NCBI RefSeq assembly: GCF_051014445.1
Contig: NC_135134.1
Location: forward strand, 11,065,672 to 11,129,671
Direction: 5' to 3'
Length of the DNA: 64,000 nucleotides
Source of the DNA: Colletes latitarsis
Taxonomy: Eukaryota; Arthropoda; Insecta; Hymenoptera; Colletidae
Position numbers and translations under genes: made by a program. Below the pieces are notes generated by a model. That model ran no database searches. It worked only from the letters and a program-made list of their open reading frames with translations, and was not told the origin of the DNA. Positions 14,241 through 26,861 of the stretch are shown here, one piece after another. Every line of letters starts with the position of its first letter. Position 1 is the stretch's first letter.

Positions 14241-16000
14241 GTATGAGCCTGATGGGGCAAATCCAAGGCCTAACCTAAACCTAACATGCGTTATCCTCCA
14301 AAATATTCATCGAAACCAGGTTTAATTGACTGTTTCAGTGTGGTACCACATTTCTACGTGATCCAAACCAGAAAGAACCCCTCGATCAGGTCAACATGTA
14401 TGTTAAAACTGCGAAAATATGACCCTGATAAAGTCAAATCCCAGACCCAACACAGACCTAACATGCATTATCCTCTAAAATTTTGATCGAAACCAGGTTT
14501 AATGGACTGTTTCAGTGTGGTACCACATTACTACGTGATCCAAACCAAAAAAAGACCAGAATCTGGCCAACAAGTATGAGAAATATGCGAAAGTATGACC
14601 CTGATGAGGGAAAATCCCAGACCTAACCTAGACTTAACATGTGTTCTCCTCTAAAATATTGATCGAAACCAGGTTTAATGGACTGTTTCAGTACGATACC
14701 ACATTACCACGTGATCGAAACGAGAAAAAGCCCGGGAGCTGGCCAACAAGTATGCGGAAAATGTGAATGTATAAGCCTGATGAGAGCAAATCCCAGACCT
14801 AACATAGACCTAACATGCGTTATCCTCTAAAATATTGATCGAAACCAGGTTTAATGGACTGTTTCAGTGTGGTTCCTCATTACTACGTGATCCAAACCAA
14901 AAAAAGCCCAGAGTCTGGCCATCAAGTATGAGAAATATGCGAAAGTATGAGCCTGATGAGTGCAAATCCCAGACCTAACCTAGACCTAACATGCATTATC
15001 CTCAAAAATATTGATCGTGTCCAGGTTTAGTCGACTGTTTCAGTGTGGTACAACATTCCTACGTGATCCAAGCCAAAAAAAGCCCAGAATCTGGCCATCA
15101 AGTATGAGACATATGCGAAAGTATGAGCCTGATGAGGGCAAATCCCAGAGCTAATCCAGACCTAACATGCGTTATGCTCTAATATATTGATCGAGACCAG
15201 GTTTAGTCGACAGTTTCAGTGTGGTACCACATTACTACGTGGTCCATACCAGAAAAAGCCCAGGATCTGGCCATCAAGTATGAGAAATATGCGAAAGTAT
15301 GAGCCTGATGAGTGCAAATCCCAGACCTAACCTAGACCTAACATGCATTATCCTCAAAAATATTGATCGTGACCAGGTTTAGTCGACTGTATCAGTGTGG
15401 TACCACATTCCTACGTGATCCAAACCAGAAAAAGCCCAGAATCTGGCCATCAAGTAAGAGATATATGCGAAAGTATGAGCCTGATGAGGGCAAATCCTAC
15501 ACCCAACTCAGACTTAACATGTGTCATCCTGTAAAATATTGATCGAAACCAGGTTTTATGGACTGTTTCGGTATGATACCACATAACTACGTGATCCAAA
15601 CCAGTGAAAGCCCAGGATCTGGCCAACATGCATGAGAAATATGCGAAAATATGACCCTGATGAAGTCAAATCCCAGACCTAACACAGACCTAACATGCAT
15701 TATCCTCTAAAATTTTGATCGAAACCAGGTTTAATGGACTGTTTCAGTGTGGTACCACATTACTACGTGATCCAAACCAAAAAAAGACCAGAATCTGGCC
15801 AACAAGTATGAGAAATATGCGAAAGTATGACCCTGATGAGGGAAAATCCCAGACCTAATCCAGACCTAACATGTGTTATCCTCTAAAATATCGATCGAAA
15901 CAAGTTTTAATCGACTGTTTCAGTGTGGTACCACACTACTATGTGATCCATACCAGAAAAAACCCAGGATCTGTTCAAGAAGTATGTGAAGAATGCGAAA
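14241..16000 (+). repeat. 1760 bp (10-monomer) tandem duplication, first copy
   Basis: The sequence from about 14241 repeats at 16001 with an offset of 1760 bp, exactly ten monomers. The exchange lies within 15993-16007 (atgcgaaagtatgag, monomer positions about 123-137). Left of it the sequence continues like 10017 of copy 2; right of it, it restarts like 14241. The duplication is nested inside HOR-A copy 3 and absent from copies 1, 2 and 4, so it arose after the 34-monomer unit. Confidence 0.93.
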
Positions 16001-17760
16001 GTATGAGCCTGATGGGGCAAATCCAAGGCCTAACCTAGACCTAACATGCGTTATCCTCCAAAATATTCATCGAAACCAGGTTTAATTGACTGTTTCAGTG
16101 TGGTACCACATTTCTACGTGATCCAAACCAGAAAGAACCCCTCGATCAGGTCAACATGTATGTTAAAACTGCGAAAATATGACCCTGATAAAGTCAAATC
16201 CCAGACCCAACACAGACCTAACATGCATTATCCTCTAAAATTTTGATCGAAACCAGGTTTAATGGACTGTTTCAGTGTGGTACCACATTACTACGTGATC
16301 CAAACCAAAAAAAGACCAGAATCTGGCCAACAAGTATGAGAAATATGCGAAAGTGTGACCCTGATGAGGGAAAATCCCAGACCTAACCTAGACTTAACAT
16401 GTGTTCTCCTCTAAAATATTGATCGAAACCAGGTTTAATGGACAGTTTCAGTACGATACCACATTACCACGTGATCGAAACGAGAAAAAGCCCGGGAGCT
16501 GGCCAACAAGTATGCGGAAAATGTGAATGTATAAGCCTGATGAGAGCAAATCCCAGACCTAACATAGACCTAACATGCGTTATCCTCTAAAATATTGATC
16601 GAAACCAGGTTTAATGGACTGTTTCAGTGTGGTTCCTCATTACTACGTGATCCAAACCAAAAAAAGCCCAGAGTCTGGCCATCAAGTATGAGAAATATGC
16701 GAAAGTATGAGCCTGATGAGTGCAAATCCCAGACCTAACCTAGACCTAACATGCATTATCCTCAAAAATATTGATCGTGTCCAGGTTTAGTCGACTGTTT
16801 CAGTGTGGTACAACATTCCTACGTGATCCAAGCCAAAAAAAGCCCAGAATCTGGCCATCAAGTATGAGACATATGCGAAAGTATGAGCCTGATGAGGGCA
16901 AATCCCAGAGCTAATCCAGACCTAACATGCGTTATGCTCTAATATATTGATCGAGACCAGGTTTAGTCGACAGTTTCAGTGTGGTACCACATTACTACGT
17001 GGTCCATACCAGAAAAAGCCCAGGATCTGGCCATCAAGTATGAGAAATATGCGAAAGTATGAGCCTGATGAGTGCAAATCCCAGACCTAACCTAGACCTA
17101 ACATGCATTATCCTCAAAAATATTGATCGTGACCAGGTTTAGTCGACTGTATCAGTGTGGTACCACATTCCTACGTGATCCAAACCAGAAAAAGCCCAGA
17201 ATCTGGCCATCAAGTAAGAGATATATGCGAAAGTATGAGCCTGATGAGGGCAAATCCTACACCCAACTCAGACTTAACATGTGTCATCCTGTAAAATATT
17301 GATCGAAACCAGGTTTTATGGACTGTTTCGGTATGATACCACATAACTACGTGATCCAAACCAGTGAAAGCCCAGGATCTGGCCAACATGCATGAGAAAT
17401 ATGCGAAAATATGACCCTGATGAAGTCAAATCCCAGACCTAACACAGACCTAACATGCATTATCCTCTAAAATTTTGATCGAAACCAGGTTTAATGGACT
17501 GTTTCAGTGTGGTACCACATTACTACGTGATCCAAACCAAAAAAAGACCAGAATCTGGCCAACAAGTATGAGAAATATGCGAAAGTATGACCCTGATGAG
17601 GGAAAATCCCAGACCTAATCCAGACCTAACATGTGTTATCCTCTAAAATATCGATCGAAACAAGTTTTAATCGACTGTTTCAGTGTGGTACCACACTACT
17701 ATGTGATCCATACCAGAAAAAACCCAGGATCTGTTCAAGAAGTATGTGAAGAATGCGAAA
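16001..17760 (+). repeat. 1760 bp (10-monomer) tandem duplication, second copy
   Basis: This is the second copy of the ten-monomer block. It begins with the 177 bp marker monomer at 16046, a duplicate of the one at 14286. Small differences from the first copy include aaagtgtgaccc near 16351 (aaagtatgaccc in the first copy) and gacagtttcagt near 16441 (gactgtttcagt in the first copy). Near 17767 the sequence returns to the ordinary family A order (gtatgagactgatgagg). Confidence 0.92.
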
Positions 17761-18734
17761 GTATGAGACTGATGAGGTCAAATCCCATACCTAATCCAGA
17801 CCTAACATGCGTTATCCACTAAAATATTGATCGTGACCTGGCTTAGTCGACTGTTTCAGTGTGGTACCAAATTACTACGTGATCCAATCCAAAAAAAGCC
17901 CAGAATCTGCCCATCAAGTAAGAGATATATGCGAAAGTGTGAGCCTGATGAGGGCAAATCCTAGACCCAACTCAGACTTAACATGTGTTATCCTCTAAAA
18001 TATTGATCGAAACCAGGTTTAATGGACTGTTTCAGTATGATACCACATAACTACGTGATCCAAACCAGTGAAAGCCCAGGATCTGGCCAACATGCATGAG
18101 AAATATGCGAAAGTATGAGCATGATGAGAGCAAATCCCAGACCTAACCTAGACCTAACATTCGTTATCCTTTGAAATGTTGACCCAGGCTAGGTTTAAAT
18201 GACTGTTTCAGTGTGGTACCACATTACCACGTGATCCAATCCAGAAAGAGCCGAGAATCTGGCCATCAAGTAAGAGATATATGCGAAAGTATGAGCCTGA
18301 TGGGGGCAAATCCAAGACCCAACTCAGACTTAACATGTGTTATCCTCAAAAATATTGATAGAAACCAGGTTTAATGGACTGTTTCAGTATGATACCGCAT
18401 TACTACGTGATCGAAACCAAAAATGGCCCAGAATCTGGCCATCAAGTATGAGAAATATGCGAAAGTATGAGCCTGATGAGTGCAAATCCCTGACCTAACC
18501 TAGACCTAACATGCGTTATCCTCTAAAATATCGATCGAAACCAGGTTTAATCGACAGTTTCAGTGTGGTACCACATTACTACGTGGTCCATACCAGAAAA
18601 AGCCCAGGATCTGGCCATCAAGTATGAGAAATATGCGAAAGTATGAGCCTGATGAGTGCAAATCCCAGACCTAACCTAGACCTAACATGCATTATCCTCA
18701 AAAATATTGATCGTGACCAGGTTTAGTCGACTGT

Positions 18735-21219
18735 TTCAGTGTGGTACCACATTCCTACGTGATCCAAACCAGAAAAAGCCCAGAATCTGGCCATCAAGTA
18801 TGAGAAATATGCGACAGTATGAGCCTGATGAGTGCAAATCCCAGACCTAACCTAGACCTAACATGCATTATCCTCAAAAATATTGATCGTGACCAGGTTT
18901 AGTCGACTGTTTCAGTGTGGTACCACATTCCTACGTGATCCAAACCAGAAAAAGTCCAGAATCTGGCCATCAAGTATGAGAAATATGCGAAAGTATGAGC
19001 CTGATGGGTGCAAATCCCAGACCTAACCTAGACCTAACATGTGTTATCCTCTAAAATATTGATCGTGACCAGGTTTAGTCGACTGTTTCAGTGTGGTGCC
19101 ACACTACTACGTGATCCAAACCAGAAAAAGCGCAGGATCTGGCCACCAAGTACGAGAAATATGCAAAAGTATGAGCCTGATGAGAGCAAATCCCAGACCT
19201 AACCAAGACCTAACATGCGTTATCCTCTAAAATATTGACGGAGACCAGGTTTAGTCGACTGTTTCAGTGTGGTACCTCATTACTACGTGATCCAAACCAA
19301 AAAAAGCCCAAAATCTGGCAATCAAGTATGAGAAATATGCAAAAGTATGAGCCTGAAGGGGGCAAATCCCAGACCTAATCCAGACCTAACATGCGTTATC
19401 CTCTAAAATATTGATCGAGACCAGGTTTAGTCGACTGTTTCAATGTGGTACCACATTACTACGTGGTCCATACCAGAAAAAGCCCAGGATCTGGCCATCA
19501 AGTATGAGAAATATGCGAAAGTATGAGCCTGATCAGTGCAAATCCCAGACCTAACCTAAACCTAACATGCATTATCCTCAAAAATATTGATCGTGACCAG
19601 GTTTAATGGTCTGTTTCAGTGTGGTACCACATTACTGCGTGATCCAAACCAAAAAAAGCCCAGAATCTGGCCATCAAGTATGAGAAACTTGCGAAAGTAT
19701 GAGCCTGATGAGAGCAAATCCCAGACCTAACCTAGACCTAACATGCGTTATCCTCTAAAATATTGACCCAGACCAGGTTTAGTCGACTATTTCTGTGTGG
19801 TACCACATTACTACGTGATCCAAAGCAGAAAAAGGCCAGGATCTGGCCATCAAGTATGAGAAATATGCGAAAGTATGAGCCTGATGAGGGAAAATCCCAG
19901 ACCTAATCCAGACCTAACATGCGTTATCCTCTAAAATATCGTTCGAAACAAGTTTTAATCGACTGTTTCAGTGTGGTACCACACTACTATGTGATCCATA
20001 CCAGAAAAAACCCAGGATCTGTTCAAGAAGTATGTGAAGAATGCGAAAGTATGAGACTGATGAGGGCAAATCCCATACCTAATCCAGACCTAACATGCAT
20101 TATCCACTAAAATATCGATCGTGACCAGGCCTAGTCGACTGTTTCGGTGTGGTATCACATTACTACATGATCCAATCCAGAAAAAGCCCAGAATCTGGCC
20201 ATCAAGTAAGAGATATATGCGAAAGTATGAGCCTGATGACTGCAAATCCCAACCCTAACATAGACCTAACATGTGTTATCCTCTAAAATATTGATCGAGA
20301 CCAGGTTTAATTTGACAGTTTCAGTGTGGTACCACATAACTACGTGATCCAAACCAGAGAAAGCCCAGGATCTGGCCAACAAGCATGAGAAATATGCGAA
20401 AGTATGAGCATGATGAGAGCAAATCCCAGACCTATCCTAGTCCTAACATGCGTTATCCTCTAAAATATTGATCGTGCCCAGGTTTAGTCGACTGTTTCGG
20501 TGTGATACCACATTACTACGTGATCCAATCCAGAAAAAGCCCAGAATCTGGCCATCAAGTAAGAGATATATGCGAAAGTATGAGCCTGAGGAGGGCAAAT
20601 CCTAGACCCAACTCAGACTTAACATGTGTTATCCTCTAAAATATTAATCGAAACCAGGTTTAATGGACTGTTTCAGTGTGGTACCACATTCCTACGTGGT
20701 CCAAAGCAGAAAAAGGCCAGGATCTGGCCATCAAGTATGAGATATATGCGAAAGTATGAGCCTGAGGAGGGCAAATCCTAGACCCAACTCAGACTTAACA
20801 TGTATTACCCTCTAAAATATTAATCGAAACCAGGTTTAATGGTCTGTTTCAGCGTGGTACCGCATTACTACGTGATCCAAACCAGTGAAAGCCCAGGATC
20901 TGGCCAACAAGAATGAGAAATATGCGAAAGTATGAGCATGATGAGAGCAAATCCCAGACCTAACCTAGACCTAACATGCGTTATCCTCTAAAATATTGAC
21001 CGAGACCAGGTTTAGTCGACTGTTTCAGTGTGGTGCCACATGACTGCGTGATCCAAAGCAGAAAATGGCTAGGATCTGGCCTTCAAGTATTGGAAATATG
21101 CGAAAGTATGAGCCTGATGAGAGCAAATCCCTGACCTAACCTAGACCTAACATGAGTTATCCTTTGAAATGTTGACCCAGACCAGGTTTAATTGACTGTT
21201 TCAGTGTGGTACCACATTT
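18735..21219 (+). repeat. Block F, satellite segment between two HOR-A copies
   Basis: About 14 monomers that do not follow family A order. From 18551 to about 20260 the sequence is nearly identical to 34214-35923 (offset 15663 bp, 89 monomers). A shared private change is gcgacagtatgag near 18811 and 34474. Past 20260 this copy lacks one monomer that the other has (ttatgctctaaa near 35939). Its later part (about 20540-21180) is not contained in the second copy, which switches to family A at 36369-36377. Confidence 0.85.
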
Positions 21220-24200
21220 CTACGTGATCCAAACCAGAAAACGCCCGGGATCTTGCCAACAAGTATGCGGAAAATGCGAAAGTATGAGCCTGATTTGGGC
21301 AAATCCCAGACCTAATCCAGGCCTAACATGCGTTTTCCCCTAAAATATTGATCGAGACCAGGTGTAGTCGACTGCTTCAGTGTGGTACCACATTGCTACG
21401 TGATCCAAACCAGAAAAAACCCGGGTTCTGTTCAACAAGTATGTGAAGAATGCGAAAGTATGACCCTGATGAGTGCAAATCCAAGGTCTAACCTAGACCT
21501 GAGATATGTTATCCTCTAAAATATTGATCGAAACCAGGTTTAATGGTCTGTTTCAGTGTGGTACCACATTACTGCGTGATCCAAACCAGAAAAAACACAG
21601 GATCTGTTCAACAGGTATGTGAAGAATGCGACAGTGTGAGCCTGATGAGGGCAAATCCAAGGCCTAACCAAGACCTATCATGCGTTATCCTCTAAAATGT
21701 TGATCGAAACCAGGTTTAATGGACTGTTTCAGTGTGGTACCACATTTCTACGTGATCCAAACCAAAAAAAGACCAGAATCTGGCCAACAAGTATGAGAAA
21801 TATGCGAAAGTATGAGCCTGATTGGGCAAATCCAAGGCCTAACCTAGACCTAACATGCGTTATCCTCCAAAATATTCATCGAAACAAGGTTTAATTGACT
21901 GTTTCAGTGTGGTACCACATTTCTACGTGATCCAAACCAGAAAGAACCCCTCGATCAGGTCAACATGTATGTTAAAACTGCGAAAATATGACCCTGATAA
22001 AGTCAAATCCCAGACCCAACACAGACCTAACATGCATTATCCTCTAAAATTTTGATCGAAACCAGGTTTAATGGACTGTTTCAGTGTGGTACCACATTAC
22101 TGCGTGATCCAAACCAAAAAAAGACCAGAATCTGGCCAACAAGTATGAGAAATATGCGAAAGTATGACCCTGATGTGGGAAAATCCCAGACCTAACCTAG
22201 ACTTAACATGTGTTCTCCTCTAAAATATTGATCGAAACCAGGTTTAATGGACTGTTTCAGTACGATACCACATTACCACGTGATCGAAACGAGAAAAAGC
22301 CCGGGAGCTGGCCAACAAGTATGCGGAAAATGTGAATGTATAAGCCTGATGAGAGCAAATCCCAGACCTAACATAGACCTAACATGCGTTATCCTCTAAA
22401 ATATTGATCGAAACCAGGTTTAATGGACTGTTTCAGTGTGGTTCCTCATTACTACGTGATCCAAACCAAAAAAAGCCCAGAGTCTGGCCATCAAGTATGA
22501 GAAACATGCGAAAGTATGAGACTGATGAGAGCAAATCCCAGACCTAACCTAGACCTAACATGAGTTATCCTTTGAAATGTTGACCCAGACTAGGTTTGAT
22601 TGACTGTTTCAGTGTGGTACCACATTACCACGTGATCGAAACGAGAAAAAGCCCGGGATCTGGCCAGCAAGTATGCGGAAAATGTGAATGTATAAGCCTG
22701 ATGAGAGCAAATCCCAGACCTAACATTGGCCTAACATGCGTTTTCCCCTAAAATATTGATCGAGACCAGGTTTAGTCGACTGTTTCAGTGTGGTACCACA
22801 CTACTACGTGATCCAAACCAGAAAAAGCGCAGGATCTGGCCAACAAGTACGAGAAATATGGAAAAGTATGAGCCTGATGAGAGCAAATCCCAGACCTAAC
22901 CTAGACCTAACATGCGTTATCCTCTAAAATCTTGACCCAGACCAGGTTTAGTCGACTGTTTCTGTGTGGTACCACATTACTACGTGATCCAAAGCAGAAA
23001 ATGGCCAGGATCTGGCCATCAAGTATGAGAAATATGCGAAAGTATGAGCCTGATGAGGGAAAATCCCAGACCTAATCCAGACCTAACATGCGTTATCCTC
23101 TAAAATATCGATCGAAACAAGTTTTAATCGACTGTTTCAGTGTGGTACCACACTACTAAGTGATCCATACCAGAAAAAACCCAGGATCTGTTCAAGAAGT
23201 ATGTGAAGAATGCGAAAGTATGAGACTGATGAGGGCAAATCCCATACCTAATCCAGACCTAACATGCATTATCCACTAAAATATCGATCGTGACCAGGCC
23301 TAGTCGACTGTTTCGGTGTGGTACCACATTACTACATGATCCAATCCAGAAAAAGCCCAGAATCTGGCCATCAGGTAAGAGATATATGCGAAAGTATGAG
23401 CCTGATGACTGCAAATCCCAACCCTAACATAGACCTAACATGCGTTATGCTCTAAAATATTGATCGAGACCAGGTTTAGTCGACTGTTTCAGTGTGGTAC
23501 CACATTACTACGTGATCAAAGCCAAAAAAAGCCCAGAATCTAGCCATCAAGTATGAGAAATATGCGAAAGTATGAGCCTGATGAGTACAAGTCCCAGAAC
23601 TAACCTAGACCTAACATGTGTTATCCTCTAAAATATTGATTGTGCCCAGGTTTAGTCGACTGTTTCGGTGTGGTACCACATTACTACGTGATCCAATCCA
23701 GAAAAAGCCCAGAATCTGGCCATCAAGTAAGAGATATATGCGAAAGTATGAGCCTGAGGAGGGCAAATCCTAGACCCAACTCAGACTTAACATGTCTTAT
23801 CCTCTAAAATATTAATCGAAACCAGGTTTAATGGACTGTTTCAGTGTGGTACCACATTCCTACGTGATCCAAAGCAGAAAAAGGCCAGGATCTGGCCATC
23901 AAGTATGAGAAATATGCGAAAGTATGAGCCTGATGAGGGAAAATCCCAGACCTAATCCAGACCTAACATGCGTTATCCTCTAAAAAGTCGATCGAAACAA
24001 GTATTAATCGACTGTTTCAGTGTGGTACCACACTACTATGTGATCCATACCAGAAAAAACCCAGGATCTGTTCAACAAGTATGTGAGGAATGCGAAAGTA
24101 TCAGACTGATGAGGGCAAATCCCATACATAATCCAGACCTAACATGCATTATCCACTAAGATATTCATCGTGACCAGGCTTAGTCGACTGTTTCGGTGTG

Positions 24201-26861
24201 GTACCACATTTCTACGTGATCCAAACCAGAAAAAGCCCGGGATCTTGCCAACAAGTATGCGGAAAATGCGAAAGTATGAGCCTGATTTGGGCAAATCCCA
24301 GACCTAATCCAGGCCTAACATGCGTTTTCCCCCAAAATATTGATCGGGACCAGGTGTAGTCGACTGTTTCAGTGTGGTACCACATTGCTACGTGATCCAA
24401 ACCAGAAAAAACCCGGGTTCTGTTCAACAAGTATGTGAAGAATGCGAAAGTATGACCCTGATGAGTGCAAATCCAAGGTCTAACCTAGACCTGACATGTG
24501 TTATCCTCTAAAATATTGATCGAAACCAGGTTTAATGGTCTGTTTCAGTGCGGTACCACATTACTGCGTGATTCAAACCAGAAAAAACACAGGATCTGTT
24601 CAACAGGTATGTGAAGAATGCGACAGTGTGAGCCTGATGAGGGCAAATCCAAGGCCTAACCAAGACCTATCATGCGTTATACCCTAAAATGTTGATCGAA
24701 ACCAGGTTTAATGGACTGTTTCAGTGTGGTACCACATTTCTACGTGATCCAAACCAAAAAAAGACCAGAATCTGGCCAACAAGTATGAGAAATATGCGAA
24801 AGTATGAGCCTGATGGGGCAAATCCAAGGCCTAACCTAGACCTAACATGCGTTATCCTCCAAAATATTCATCGAAACCAGGTTTAATTGACTGTTTCAGT
24901 GTGGTACCACATTTCTACGTGATCCAAACCAGAAAGAACCCCTCGATCAGGTCAACATGTATGTTAAAACTGCGAAAATATGACCCTGATAAAGTCAAAT
25001 CCCAGACCCAACACAGACCTAACATGCATTATCCACTAAAATTTTGATCGAAACCAGGTTTAATGGACTGTTTCAGTGTGGTACCACATTACTACGTGAT
25101 CCAAACCAAAAAAAGACCAGAATCTGGCCAACAAGTATGAGAAATATGCGAAAGTATGACCCTGATGAGGGAAAATCCCAGACCTAACCTAGACTTAACA
25201 TGTGTTCTCCTCTAAAATATTGATCGAAACCAGGTTTAATGGACTGTTTCAGTACGATACCACATTACCACGTGATCGAAACGAGAAAAAGCCCGGGAGC
25301 TGGCCAACAAGTATGCGGAAAATGTGAATGTATAAGCCTGATGAGAGCAAATCCCAGACCTAACATAGACCTAACATGCGTTATCCTCTAAAATATTGAT
25401 CGAAACCAGGTTTAATGGACTGTTTCAGTGTGGTTCCTCATTACTACGTGATCCAAACCAAAAAAAGCCCAGAGTCTGGCCATCAAGTATGAGAAATATG
25501 CGAAAGTATGAGCCTGATGAGTGCAAATCCCAGACCTAACCTAGACCTAACATGCATTATCCTCAAAAATATTGATCGTGTCCAGGTTTAGTCGACTGTT
25601 TCAGTGTGGTACAACATTCCTACGTGATCCAAGCCAAAAAAAGCCCAGAATCTGGCCATCAAGTATGAGACATATGCGAAAGTATGAGCCTGATGAGGGC
25701 AAATCCCAGAGCTAATCCAGACCTAACATGCGTTATGCTCTAATATATTGATCGAGACCAGGTTTAGTCGACAGTTTCAGTGTGGTACCACATTACTACG
25801 TGGTCCATACCAGAAAAAGCCCAGGATCTGGCCATCAAGTATGAGAAATATGCGAAAGTATGAGCCTGATGAGTGCAAATCCCAGACCTAACCTAGACCT
25901 AACATGCATTATCCTCAAAAATATTGATCGTGACCAGGTTTAGTCGACTGTATCAGTGTGGTACCACATTCCTACGTGATCCAAACCAGAAAAAGCCCAG
26001 AATCTGGCCATCAAGTAAGAGATATATGCGAAAGTATGAGCCTGATGAGGGCAAATCCTACACCCAACTCAGACTTAACATGTGTCATCCTGTAAAATAT
26101 TGATCGAAACCAGGTTTTATGGACTGTTTCGGTATGATACCACATAACTACGTGATCCAAACCAGTGAAAGCCCAGGATCTGGCCAACATGCATGAGAAA
26201 TATGCGAAAATATGACCCTGATGAAGTCAAATCCCAGACCTAACACAGACCTAACATGCATTATCCTCTAAAATTTTGATCGAAACCAGGTTTAATGGAC
26301 TGTTTCAGTGTGGTACCACATTACTACGTGATCCAAACCAAAAAAAGACCAGAATCTGGCCAACAAGTATGAGAAATATGCGAAAGTATGACCCTGATGA
26401 GGGAAAATCCCAGACCTAATCCAGACCTAACATGTGTTATCCTCTAAAATATCGATCGAAACAAGTTTTAATCGACTGTTTCAGTGTGGTACCACACTAC
26501 TATGTGATCCATACCAGAAAAAACCCAGGATCTGTTCAAGAAGTATGTGAAGAATGCGAAAGTATGAGACTGATGAGGTCAAATCCCATACCTAATCCAG
26601 ACCTAAAATGCGTTATCCACTAAAATATTGATCGTGACCTGGCTTAGTCGACTGTTTCAGTGTGGTACCAAATTACTACGTGATCCAATCCAAAAAAAGC
26701 CCAGAATCTGCCCATCAAGTAAGAGATATATGCGAAAGTGTGAGCCTGATGAGGGCAAATCCTAGACCCAACTCAGACTTAACATGTGTTATCCTCTAAA
26801 ATATTGATCGAAACCAGGTTTAATGGACTGTTTCAGTATGATACCACATAACTACGTGATC
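21220..26861 (+). repeat. HOR family A, copy 4
   Basis: It opens with about 3.6 monomers that match the end of the family A unit (compare 2213-2847), then the 177 bp marker at 21855. Further landmarks at 23968, 24689, 24847 and 26432 keep family A spacing. Against copy 2 it lacks one monomer: the unit with ttttcccc at 22735 joins directly to an accacactactacg half near 22796, where copy 2 has two monomers (6017 and 6193). At 26851-26861 (actacgtgatc) it skips two monomers relative to copy 3 and enters family B. Confidence 0.88.

Larger units (their letters stand above)
11119..18734 (+). repeat. HOR family A, copy 3 with internal 10-monomer duplication
   Basis: It matches copy 2 at offset 5983 up to about 16007. 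A second pass through the preceding 1760 bp follows, and then the match to copy 2 resumes at offset 7743 (5983 + 1760) until 18734. At 18735 the sequence leaves copy 2: ctgtttcag replaces ctgtatcag, and the downstream sequence differs. The unit therefore comprises about 43 monomers. Confidence 0.9.

Noticed and set aside
16001..17760. Possible assembly artefact behind the near-identical duplications
   Set aside because: Cannot be excluded from sequence alone, but the copies of the 1760 bp, 3167 bp and 1053 bp duplications carry private single-base differences, which argues against simple mis-joining of one copy.
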